64,000 bases of DNA. Source: Sipunculus nudus (lineage: Eukaryota; Annelida; Sipuncula; Golfingiida; Sipunculidae). Positions 34,501 to 47,010 of this stretch are shown here, in pieces. The stretch covers positions 62,347,118 to 62,411,117 of the forward strand of contig CM049317.1 of the NCBI GenBank assembly GCA_026874595.1, written 5' to 3'. Within the stretch, counting starts at the first letter, position 1; the number at the start of each line of letters is the position of its first letter. The notes beneath the pieces were generated by a model. That model saw only the letters and a program-made list of their open reading frames with translations, was not told the origin of the DNA and did not search any database. The translations under genes were made by a program, and so were the position numbers.

Positions 34501-36236
34501 TGTTGTGATTTTGCCATAAGCAAAGAAAAAGCAAAGCATCAGCAAAGTGTAAGCAAAGGGATTATGCTTTCATGATTGCTTTTTGGCACCATTTTCTGAA
34601 GAAATCATGTATTTTTGGACTTTGCGATGGTCTAATAATGTCAGAAATGGTAAAACACTGTAGGTAAATTGTGTTAAAATTGGAAAATGGGTCCAAGAAA
34701 TCAATAAATGACTTTTTTAAAAATAGAAGAATTATACATTATCGGTTTTGATCGAACGATATTGCCCTTACTTTTGATATTAATTTTCACTAACCGGGAC
34801 TGCTGTGTAGCAAAGGGGACCCGTCTGTCCCCATATGGGTCATATCAGTGTGTATTTTTAGGAAAATGCTGCATTTCTGTTGTGATTTTGCCGTAAGCAA
34901 AGAATAAGCAAAGCATCAGCAAAGTGTAAGCAAAGGGATTATGCCTTCATAATTGCTTTTTGGCACCATTTTCTGAAGAAATAATGTATTTTTGGACTTT
35001 GCGGGGGTCTTATAATGTCAGGAATGGTAAAACATTGTAGGTAAATTGTGATAAAATTGGAAAATGGGTCAAAGAAATCAATAAATGACTTTTTTAAAAA
35101 TAGCAGAATTATACATTTGCGGTTTTGATTGAACGATATTGCCCTTACTTTTGATATTAATGTTCACTAACCGGGACTGCTGTGTAGCCAGGGGACTCGT
35201 CTGTCCCCATATGGGTCATATCAGTGTGTATTTTTAGGAAAATGCTGCATTTCTGTTAAGATTTTGCCATAAGCAAAGAAAAAGCAAAGCATCAGCAAAG
35301 TGTAAGCTAAGGGATTATGCCTACAGAGTTGCTTTTTTTCACCATTTTCTGAAGAAATCATGTATTTTTGGACTTTGCGGGGGTCTAATAATGTCAGAAA
35401 TGGTAAAACATTGTAGGTAAATTGTGTTAAAATTGGAAAATGGGTCCAATAAATCAATAAATGACTTTTTAAAAATAGCAGAATTATACATTATCGGTTT
35501 TGATCGAACGATATTGCCCTCATTTTTAATATTAATGTTCACTATGCGGGACTGCTGTGTAGCCAGGGGACCCGTCTGTCACCATATGCTTCTTATCAGT
35601 GTGTATTTTTAGGAAAATGCTGCATTTCTGTTGTGATTTTGCCGTAAGCAAAGAATAAGCAAAGCATCAGCAAAGTGTAAGCAAAGGAATTATGCCTTCA
35701 TAATTGCTTTTCGGCACCATTTTCTGAAAAAATAATGTATTTTTCGGCTTTGCGGGGGTCTAATAATGTCAGAAATGGTAAAACACTGTAGGTAAATTCT
35801 GTTAAAATTAGAAAATGGGTCCCAGGAATCAATAAATGACTTTTTTATAGTAGCAGAATTATACATTTATGGTTTTCATTGAACGATATTGCTCTTACTT
35901 TTGATATTAATGTTCACTAACCGGGACTGCTGTGTAGCCAGGGGACCCGTCTGTATCCATATGGGTCATATCAGTTTGTATTTTTAGGAAAATGCTGCAT
36001 TTCTGTTGTGATTTTGCCGTAAGCAAAGAATTAGCAAAGCATCAGCAAGGTGTAAGCAAAGGGATTATGCCTTCATAATTGCTTTTTGGCACCATTTTCT
36101 GAAGAAATAATGTATTTTTGGACTTTGCGGGGGTCTTATAATGTCAGAAATGGTAAAACATTGTAAGTAAATTGTGTTAACATTGGAAAATTGGTCCAAT
36201 AAATCAATAAATGACTTTTTTAAAAATTGCAGAATT

Positions 36237-36330
36237 TGAAGAAATGGTAAAACACTGTAGATAAATTGTGTTAAAATTGGAAAATGGGTCCAATAAATCA
36301 ATAAATGACTTTTTTAAAAATTGCAGAATT
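36237..36330 (+). repeat. 94-bp truncated monomer (stub), copy 5
   Basis: Exactly 16,268 bp after copy 4 and with the same upstream variant (TTAACATTGGAAAATTGG). It is the block X copy 2 counterpart. Confidence 0.9.
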
Positions 36331-36421
36331 ATACATTTGCGGTTTTGATTGAACGATATTGCCCTTACTTTTGATATTAATGTTCACTAACCGGGACTGC
36401 TGTGTAGCCAGGGGACCCGTC

Positions 36422-37928
36422 TGTTTTCCTATGGGTCATATCAGTGTGTATTTTTAGGAAAATGCTGCATTTCTGTTGTGATTTTGCCGTAAGCAAAAAA
36501 TAAGCAAAGCATCAACAAAGTGTAAGCAAAGTGATTATGCCTTCATAATTGCTTTTTTTTCACCATTCTCTGAAGAAATAATGTATTTTTGGACTTTGCG
36601 GGGGGGGCTTATAATGTCAGAAATGGTAAAACATTGTAGGTAAATTGTGTTAAAATTGGAAAATGGGTCAAAGAAATCAATAAATGACTTTTTTTGAAAA
36701 TTGCAGAATTATACATTACCGGTTTTGATTGAACAATATTGCCCTTACTTTTGATATTAATGTTCACTTACCGGGACTGCTGTGTAGCCAGGGGACCCGT
36801 CTGTATCCATATGGGTCATATCAGTTTGTATTTTTAGGAAAATGCTGCATTTCTGTTGTGATTTTGCCGTAAGCAAAGAATTAGCAAAGCATCAGCAAGG
36901 TGTAAGCAAAGGGATTATGCCTTCATAATTGCTTTTTGGCACCATTTTCTGAAGAAATAATGTATTTTTGGACTTTGCGCGGGTCTTATAATGTCAGAAA
37001 TGGTAAAACATTGTAAGTAAATTGTGTTAAAATTGGAAAATGGGTCCAAGAAATCAATAAATGACTTTTTTAAAAATAGAAGAATTATACATTATCGGTT
37101 TTGATCGAACGATATTGCCCTTACTTTTGATATTAATGTTCACTAAACGGGACTGCTGTGTAGCCAGGGGACCCGTCTGTCCCCATATGGGTCATATTAG
37201 TGTGTATTTTTAGGAAAATGCTGCATTTCTGTTGTGATTTTGCCGTAAGCAAAGAATAAGCAAAGCATCAGCAAAGTGTAAGCAAAGGGATTATGCCTTC
37301 ATAGTTGCTTTTTTTCACCATTTTCTGTAGAAATAATGTATTTTTGGACTTTGCGATGGTCTAATAATGTCAGAAATGGTAAAACACTGTAGGTAAATTG
37401 TGTTAAAATTGGAAAATGGGTCCAATAAATCAATAAATGACTTTTTTAAAAATTGCAGAATTATACATTACCGGTTTTGATTGAACAATATTGCCCTTAC
37501 TTTTGATATTAATGTTCACTAACCGGGACTGCTGTGTAGCCAGGGGACCCGTCTGTCCCCATATGGGTCATATCAGTGTGTTTTTTAGGAAAATGCTGCA
37601 TTTCTTTTGAGATTTTGCCGTAAGCAAAGAATTAGCAAAGCATCAGCAAGGTGTAAGCAAAGGGATTATGCCTTCATAATTGCTCTTTGGCACCATTTTC
37701 TGAAGAAATCATGTATTTTCGGACTTTGCGGGGGTCTAATAATGTCAGAAATGGTAAAACACTGTAGATAAATTGTGTTAAAATTGGAAAATGGGTCCAA
37801 TAAATCAATAAATGACTTTTTTAAAAATTGCAGAATTATACATTTGCGGTTTTGATTGAACGATATTGCCTTTACTTTTGATATTAATGTTCACTAACCG
37901 GGACTGCTGTGTAGCCAGGGGACCCGTC
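36422..37928 (+). repeat. Tetrameric HOR in block X copy 2, unit A' (1,507 bp)
   Basis: Counterpart of unit A at a shift of 16,268 bp, including the eight-base G-run and the TTCTGTAG m4 variant. Confidence 0.87.
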
Positions 37929-39436
37929 TGTTTTCCTATGGGTCATATCAGTGTGTATTTTTAGGAAAATGCTGCATTTCTGTTGTGATTTTGCCGTAAG
38001 CAAAAAATAAGCAAAGCATCAACAAAGTGTAAGCAAAGTGATTATGCCTTCATAATTGCTTTTTTTTCACCATTCTCTGAAGAAATAATGTATTTTTGGA
38101 CTTTGCGGGGGGGCTTATAATGTCAGAAATGGTAAAACATTGTAGGTAAATTGTGTTAAAATTGGAAAATGGGTCCAAGAAATCAATAAATGACTTTTTT
38201 TGAAAATTGCAGAATTATACATTACCGGTTTTGATTGAACAATATTGCCCTTACTTTTGATATTAATGTTCACTTACCGGGACTGCTGTGTAGCCAGGGG
38301 ACCCGTCTGTATCCATATGGGTCATATCAGTTTGTATTTTTAGGAAAATGCTGCATTTCTGTTGTGATTTTGCCGTAAGCAAAGAATTAGCAAAGCATCA
38401 GCAAGGTGTAAGCAAAGGGATTATGCCTTCATAATTGCTTTTTGGCACCATTTTCTGAAGAAATAATGTATTTTTGGACTTTGCGCGGGTCTTATAATGT
38501 CAGAAATGGTAAAACATTGTAAGTAAATTGTGTTAACATTGGAAAATTGGTCCAAGAAATCAATAAATGACTTTTTTTAAAAATAGAAGAATTATACATT
38601 ATCGGTTTTGATCGAACGATATTGCCCTTACTTTTGATATTAATGTTCACTAACCGGGACTGCTGTGTAGCCAGGGGACCCGTCTGTCCCCATATGGGTC
38701 ATATTAGTGTGTATTTTTAGGAAAATGCTGCATTTCTGTTGTGATTTTGCCGTAAGCAAAGAATAAGCAAAGCATCAGCAAAGTGTAAGCAAAGGGATTA
38801 TGCCTTCATAGTTGCTTTTTTTCACCATTTTCTGAAGAAATAATGTATTTTTGGACTTTGCGATGGTCTAATAATGTCAGAAATGGTAAAACACTGTAGG
38901 TAAATTGTGTTAAAATTGGAAAATGGGTCCAAGAAATCAATAAATGACTTTTTTAAAAATTGCAGAATTATACATTACCGGTTTTGATTGAACAATATTG
39001 CCCTTACTTTTGATATTAATGTTCACTAACCGGGACTGCTGTGTAGCCAGGGGACCCGTCTGTCCCCATATGGGTCATATCAGTGTGTTTTTTAGGAAAA
39101 TGCTGCATTTCTTTTGAGATTTTGCCGTAAGCAAAGAATTAGCAAAGCATCAGCAAGGTGTAAGCAAAGGGATTATGCCTTCATAATTGCTCTTTGGCAC
39201 CATTTTCTGAAAAAAATAATGTATTTTTGGGCTTTGCGGGGGTCTAATAATGTCAGAAATGGTAAAACACTGTAGGTAAATTCTGTTAAAATTAGAAAAT
39301 GGGTCCCAGGAATCAATAAATGACTTTTTTAAAAATTGCAGAATTATACATTACCGGTTTTGATTGAACAATATTGCCTTTACTTTTGATATTAATGTTC
39401 ACTAACCGGGACTGCTGTGTAGCCAGGGGACCCGTC
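37929..39436 (+). repeat. Tetrameric HOR, hybrid unit B' (1,508 bp)
   Basis: Begins like unit B but has the unit C/D-type m3 (TTAACATTGG). Its last monomer carries CTGAAAAAAATAATG, TTTGGGCTTTGCGG and CTGTTAAAATTAG, which in copy 1 lie only outside the HOR after unit D. It then returns to m1 through ATTGCCTTTAC. Within block X this is where the shift drops from 16,268 to 15,139 bp, so it marks the exchange that removed three monomers. Confidence 0.8.
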
Positions 39437-40690
39437 TGTTTTCCTATGGGTCATATCAGTGTGTATTTTTAGGAAAATGCTGCATTTCTGTTGTGATTTT
39501 GCCGTAAGCAAAAAATAAGCAAAGCATCAACAAAGTGTAAGCAAAGTGATTATGCCTTCATAATTGCTTTTTTTTCACCATTCTCTGAAGAAATAATGTA
39601 TTTTTGGACTTTGCGGGGGGGCTTATAATGTCAGAAATGGTAAAACATTGTAGGTAAATTGTGTTAAAATTGGAAAATGGGTCCAAGAAATCAATAAATG
39701 ACTTTTTTTGAAAATTGCAGAATTATACATTACCGGTTTTGATTGAACAATATTGCCCTTACTTTTGATATTAATGTTCACTTACCGGGACTGCTGTGTA
39801 GCCAGGGGACCCGTCTGTATCCATATGGGTCATATCAGTTTGTATTTTTAGGAAAATGCTGCATTTCTGTTGTGATTTTGCCGTAAGCAAAGAATTAGCA
39901 AAGCATCAGCAAGGTGTAAGCAAAGGGATTATGCCTTCATAATTGCTTTTTGGCACCATTTTCTGAAGAAATAATGTATTTTTGGACTTTGCGCGGGTCT
40001 TATAATGTCAGAAATGGTAAAACATTGTAAGTAAATTGTGTTAACATTGGAAAATTGGTCCAAGAAATCAATAAATGACTTTTTTTAAAAATAGAAGAAT
40101 TATACATTATCGGTTTTGATCGAACGATATTGCCCTTACTTTTGATATTAATGTTCACTAACCGGGACTGCTGTGTAGCCAGGGGACCCGTCTGTCCCCA
40201 TATGGGTCATATTAGTGTGTATTTTTAGGAAAATGCTGCATTTCTGTTGTGATTTTGCCGTAAGCAAAGAATAAGCAAAGCATCAGCAAAGTGTAAGCAA
40301 AGGGATTATGCCTTCATAGTTGCTTTTTTTCACCATTTTCTGAAGAAATAATGTATTTTTGGACTTTGCGATGGTCTAATAATGTCAGAAATGGTAAAAC
40401 ACTGTAGGTAAATTGTGTTAAAATTGGAAAATGGGTCCAAGAAATCAATAAATGACTTTTTTAAAAATTGCAGAATTATACATTACCGGTTTTGATTGAA
40501 CAATATTGCCCTTACTTTTGATATTAATGTTCACTAACCGGGACTGCTGTGTAGCCAGGGGACCCGTCTGTCCCCATATGGGTCATATCAGTGTGTTTTT
40601 TAGGAAAATGCTGCATTTCTTTTGAGATTTTGCCGTAAGCAAAGAATTAGCAAAGCATCAGCAAGGTGTAAGCAAAGGGATTATGCCTTC
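39437..40690 (+). repeat. Tetrameric HOR in block X copy 2, terminal unit D'
   Basis: Matches unit D at a shift of 15,139 bp and exits the HOR through the same CTGAAAAAAATAATG monomer. The right edge is approximate. Confidence 0.8.
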
Positions 40691-43600
40691 ATAATTGCTC
40701 TTTGGCACCATTTTCTGAAAAAAATAATGTATTTTTGGGCTTTGCGGGGGTCTAATAATGTCAGAAATGGTAAAACACTGTAGGTAAATTCTGTTAAAAT
40801 TAGAAAATGGGTCCCAGGAATCAATAAATGACTTTTTTAAAAATTGCAGAATTATACATTACCGGTTTTGATTGAACAATATTGCCCTTACTTTTGATAT
40901 TAATGTTCACTAACCGGGACTGCTTTGTAGCCAGGGGACCCGTCTGTCCCCATATGGGTCATATCAGTGTGTTTTTATAGGAAAATGCTGCATTCCTGTT
41001 GTGATTTTGCCGTAAGCAAAGAATTAGCAAAGCATCAGCAAGTTGTAAGCAAAGGGATTATGCCTTCATAATTGCTCTTTGGCACCATTTTCTGAAAAAA
41101 TAATGTATTTTTGGACTTTGCGGGGGTCTAATAATGTCAGAAATGGTAAAACACTGTAGGTAAATTGTGTTAAAATTGGAAAATGGGTCAAAGAAATCAA
41201 TAAATGACTTTTTTAAAAATTGCAGAATTATACATTACCGGTTTTGATTGAACAATATTGCCCTTACTTTTGATATTAATGTTCACCAACCGGGACTGCT
41301 GTGTAGCCAGGGGACCCGTCTGTCCCCATATGTGTCATATCAGTGTGTTTTTTTTAGGAAAATGCTGCATTTCTGTTGTGATTTTGCCGTAAGCAAAGAA
41401 TTAGCAAAGCATCAGCAAGGTGTAAGCAAAGGGATTATGCCTTCATAATTGCTCTTTGGCACCATTTTCTGAAAAAAATAATGTATTTTTGGGCTTTGCG
41501 GGGGTCTAATAATGTCAGAAATGGTAAAACACTGTAGGTAAATTCTGTTAAAATTAGAAAATGGGTCCCAGGAATCAATAAATGACTTTTTTAAAGGAGC
41601 AGAATTATACATTTATGGTTTTCATTGAACGATATTGCTCTTACTTTTGATATTAATGTTCACTAACCGGGACTGCTGTGTAGCCAGGGGACCCGTCTGT
41701 CACCATATGGGTCATATCAGTGTGTATTTATAGGAAAATGCTGCATTTCTGTTGTGATTTTGCCGTAAGCAAAGAATTAGCAAAGCATCAGCAAGGTGTA
41801 AGCAAAGGGATTATGCCTTCATAATTGCTCTTTGGCACCATTTTCTGAAGAAATCATGTATTTTTGGACTTAGCGGGGGTCTAATAATGTCAGAAATGGT
41901 AAAACACTGTAGGTAATTGTGTTAAAATTGGAAAATGGGTCCAAGAAATCAATAAATAACTTTTTTAAAAATTGCAGAATTATACATTATCGGTTTTGAT
42001 CGAACGATATTGCCCTTACTTTTGATATTAATGTTCACTTTCCGGGACTGCTGTGTAGCCAGGGGACCCGTCTGTCACCATATGGTTCTTATCAGTGTGT
42101 ATTTTTAGGAAAATGCTGCATTTCTGTTGTGATTTTGCCGTAAGCAAAGAATTAGCAAAGCATCAGCAAAGTGTAAGCAAAGGGATTATGCCTTCATAGT
42201 TGCTTTTTTTCACCATTTTCTGAAGAAATCATGTATTTTCGGACTTTGCGGGGGTCTAATAATGTCAGAAATGGTAAAACATTGTAGGTAAATTGTGTTA
42301 AAATTGGAAAATGGGTCAAAGAAATCAATAAATGACTTTTTTAAAAATTGCAGAATTATACATTACCGGTTTTGATTGAACAATATTGCCCTTACTTTTG
42401 ATATTAATGTTCACTAACCGGGACTGCTGTGTAGCCAGGGGACCCGTCTGTCCCCATATGGGTCATATCAGTGTGTTTTTTTAGGAAAATGCTGCATTTC
42501 TGTTGTGATTTTGCCGTAAGCAAAGAATTAGCAAAGCATCAGCAAGGTGTAAGCAAAGGGATTATGCCTTCATAATTGCTCTTTGGCACCATTTTCTCAA
42601 AAAAATAATGTATTTTTGGGCTTTGCGGGGGTCTTATAATGTCAGAAATGGTAAAACACTGTAGGTAAATTCTGTTAAAATTAGAAAATGGGTCCCAGGA
42701 ATCAATAAATGACTTTTTTAAAGGAGCAGAATTATACATTTATGGTATTCATTGAACGATATTGCTCTTACTTTTGATATTAATGTTCACTAACCGGGAC
42801 TGCTGTGTAGCCAGGGGACCCGTCTGTCACCATATGGGTCATATCAGTGTGTATTTATAGGAAAATGCTGCATTTCTGTTGTGATTTTGCCGTAAGCAAA
42901 GAATTAGCAAAGCATCAGCAAGGTGTAAGCAAAGGGATTATGCCTTCATAATTGCTCTTTGGCACCATTTTCTGAAGAAATCATGTATTTTTGGACTAAG
43001 CGGGGGTCTAATAATGTCAGAAATGGTAAAACACTGTAGGTAATTGTGTTAAAATTAGAAAATGGGTCCAAGAAATCAATAAATAACTTTTTTAAAAATT
43101 GCAGAATTATACATTATCGGTTTTGATCGAACGATATTGCCCTTACTTTTGATATTAATGTTCACTTTCCGGGACTGCTGTGTAGCCAGGGGACCCGTCT
43201 GTCACCATATGGTTCTTATCAGTGTGTATTTTTAGGAAAATGCTGCATTTCTGTTGTGATTTTGCCGTAAGCAAAGAATTAGCAAAGCATCAGCAAAGTG
43301 TAAGCAAAGGGATTATGCCTTCATAGTTGCTTTTTTTCACCATTTTCTGAAGAAATCATGTATTTTCGGACTTTGCGGGGGTCTAATAATGTCAGAAATG
43401 GTAAAACACTGTAGGTAAATTGTGTTAAAATTGGAAAATGGGTCCAAGAAATCAATAAATGACTTTTTTAAAAATTGCAGAATTATACATTATCGGTTTT
43501 GATCGAACGATATTTCCCTTACTTTTGATATTAATGTTCACTTTCCGGGACTGTTGTGCAGCCAGGGGACCCATCTGTCACCATATGGTTCTTATCAGTG

Positions 43601-44550
43601 TGTATTTTTAGGAAAATGCTGCATTTCTGTTGTGATTTTGCCGTAAGCAAAGAATTAGCAAAGCATCAGCAAGGTGTAAGCAAAGGTATTATGCCTTCAT
43701 AATTGCTTTTTGGCACCATTTTCTGAAGAAATAATGTATTTTTGGACTTTGTGGGGGTCTTATAATGTCAGAAATGGTAAAACATTGTAAGTTAATCGTG
43801 TTAAAATGGAAGATGGGTCCAAGAAATCAATAAATGACTTTTTTTAAAAATAGAAGAATTATACATTTGCGGTTTTGATTGAACGATATTGGCCTTACTT
43901 TTGATATTAATGTTCACTATCCGGGACTGCTGTGTAGCCAGGGGACCCGTCTGTCACCATATGGTTCATATCAGTGTGCATTTTTAGGAAAATGCTGCAT
44001 TTCTGTTGTGATTTTGCTGTAAGCAAAGAATAAGCAAAGCATCAGCAAAGTGTAAGCAAAGGGATTATGCCTACATAGTTGCTTTTTTTCACCATTTTCT
44101 GAAGAAATCATGTATTTTTGGACTTTGCGGGGGTCTAATAATGTCAGAAATGGTAAAACATTGTAGGTAAATTGTGTTAAAATTGGAAAATGGGTCCAAT
44201 AAATCAATAAATGACTTTTTTAAAAATAGCAGAATTATACATTATCAGTTTTGATCGAACGATATTGCCCTTACTTTTGATATTAATGTTCACTATGCGG
44301 GACTGCTGTGTAGCCAGGGGAACCGTCTGTCACCATTTGGGTCATATCAGTGTGTATTTTTAGGAAAATGCTGCATTTCTGTTGTGATTTTGCCGTAAGC
44401 AAAGAATAAGCAAAGCATCAGCAAAGTGTAAGCAAAGGGATTATGCCTTCATAATTGCTTTTTGGCACCATTTTCTGAAGAAATAATGTATTTTTTTGGC
44501 ATTGCGGGGGTCTAATAATGTCAGAAATGGTGAAACACTGTAGGTAAATT

Positions 44551-47010
44551 GTGTTTAAATTGGAAAATGGGTCAAAGAAATCAATAAATGACTTTTTAAA
44601 AAATTGCAGAATTATACATTACCGGTTTTGATTGAACAATATTGCCCTTACTTTTGATATTAATGTTCACTAACCGGGACTGCTGTGTAGCCAGGGGACC
44701 CGTCTGTCCCCATATGGGTCATATCAGTGTGTTTTTTTAGGAAAATGCTGCATTTCTGTTGTGCTTTTGCCGTAAGCAAAGAATTAGCAAAGCATCAGCA
44801 AGGTGTAAGCAAAGGGATTATGCCTTCATAATTGCTCTTTGGCACCATTTTCTGAAGAAATAATGTATTTTTGGACTTTGCGGGGGTCTAATAATGTCAG
44901 AAATGGTAAAACACTGTAGGTAAATTGTGTTAAAATTGGAAAATGGGTCCAAGAAATCAATAAATGACTTTTATAAAAATTGCAGAATTATACATTTTCG
45001 GTTTTGATCGAACGATATTGCCCTTACTTTTGATACTAATGTTCACTAACCGGGACTGCTGTGTAGCCAGGGGACCCGTCTGTCCCCATATGGGTCATAT
45101 CAGTGTGTATTTTTAGGAAAATGCTGCATTTCTGTTGTGATTTTGCCGTAAGCAAAGAATAAGCAAAGCATCAGCAAAGTGTAAGCAAAGGGATTATGCC
45201 TTCATAATTGCTTTTTGGCACCATTTTCTGAAGAAATAATGTATTTTTGGGCTTTGTGGGGGTCTGATAATGTCAGAAATGGTGAAACACTGTAGGTAAA
45301 TTCTGTTAAAATTAGAAAATGGGTCCCAGGAATCAATAAATGACTTTTTTAAAGTAGCAGAATTATACATTTGTGGTTTTGATTGAACGGTATTGCCCTT
45401 ACTTTTGATATTAATGTTCACTAACCGGGACTGCTGTGTAGCCAGGGGACCCGTCTGTATCCGTATGGGTCATATCAGTGTGTATTTAGAGGAAAATGCT
45501 GCATTTCTGTTGCGATTTTGCCGTAAGCAAAGAATAAGCAAAGCATCAGCAAAGTGTAAGCAAAGGGATTATGCCTTCATAATTGCTTTTTGGCACCATT
45601 TTCTGAAGAAATAATGTGTTTTAGGTATTGCGGGGGTCTAATAATGTCTGAAATGGTGAAACACTGTAGGTAAATTGTGTTAAAATTGGAAAATGGGTCA
45701 AAGAAATCAATAAATGACTTTTTTAAAAATAGCAGAATTATACATTTCCGGTTTTGATCGAACGATATTGCCCTTACTTTTGATATTAATGTTCACTAAC
45801 CGGGACTGCTGTGTAGCCAGGGGACCCGTCTGTTTCCATATGGGTCATATCAGTGTGTATTTTTAGGAAAATGCTGCATTTCTGTTAAGATTTTGCCATA
45901 AGCAAAGAAAAAGCAAAGCATCAGCAAAGTGTAAGCAAAGGGATTATGCTTTCATAGTTGATTTTTTTCACCATTTTCTGAAGAAATCATGTATTTTTGG
46001 ACTTTGCGGGGGTCTAATAATGTCAGAAATGGTAAAACACTGTAGGTAAATTGTGTTAAATTGGAAAATGGGTCCAAGAAATCAATAAATGACTTTTTAA
46101 AAATAGCAGAATTATACATTATCGGTTTTGATCGAACGATATTGCCCTCACTTTTGATATTAATGTTCACTATGCGGGACTGCTGTGTAGCCAGGGGACC
46201 CGTCTGTCACCATATGCTTCTTATCAGTGTTTATTTTTAGGAAAATGCTGCATTTCTGTTGTGATTTTGCCGTAAGCACAGAATAAGCAAAGCATCAGCA
46301 AAGTGTAAGCAAAGGGATTATGCCTTCATAATTGCTTTTCGGCACCATTTTCTGAAAAAATAATGTATTTTTCGGCTTTGCGGGGGTCTAATAATGTCAG
46401 AAATGGTAAAACACTGTAGGTAAATTCTGTTAAAATTAGAAAATGGGTCCCAGGAATCAATAAATGACTTTTTTATAGTAGCAGAATTATACATTTATGG
46501 TTTTCATTGAACGATATTGCTCTTACTTTTGATATTAATGTTCACTAACCGGGACTGCTGTGTAGCCAGGGGACCCGTCTGTCACCATATGGTTCTTATC
46601 AGTGTGTATTTATAGGAAAATGCTGCATTTCTGTTGTGATTTTGCCGTAAGCAAAGAATTAGCAAAGCATCAGCAAGGTGTAAGCAAAGGGATTATGCCT
46701 TCATAATTGCTCTTTGGCACCATTTTCTGAAGAAATAATGTATTTTTGGACTTTGCGGGGGTCTAATAATGTCAGAAATGGTAAAACACTGTAGGTAAAT
46801 TGTGTTAAAATTGGAAAATGGGTCCAAGAAATCAATAAATGACTTTTTTAAAAATTGCAGAATTATACATTATCGGTTTTGATCGAACGATATTGCCCTT
46901 ACTTTTGATATTAATGTTCACTTTCCGGGACTGCTGTGTAGCCAGGGGACCCGTCTGTCACCATATGGTTCTTATCAGTGTGTATTTTTAGGAAAATGCT
47001 GCATTTCTGT
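44551..47010 (+). repeat. Six-monomer module S, copy 5
   Basis: Block X copy 2 counterpart of module S copy 4, shifted by exactly 15,139 bp. A base that differs near 30008 (GCAAATC) has the common form here. Confidence 0.85.

Larger units (their letters stand above)
19172..35440 (+). repeat. Large tandem block X, copy 1 (16,268 bp)
   Basis: This block of 43 monomers plus a 94-bp stub is followed directly by a second copy. The shift is 16,268 bp from 19.2 to about 21.7 kb, 15,139 bp from 24.3 to about 33.1 kb, 17,007 bp from 33.2 to about 34.4 kb and 17,380 bp from 34.5 kb to the junction. Each step in shift is a gain or loss of whole monomers. Where the copies align I noticed only a few differences, for example near 30008 and one-T indels near 27351 and 27952. 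The stub, tetrameric HOR, trimer duplication and module S occur in the same order in both. Confidence 0.88.
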
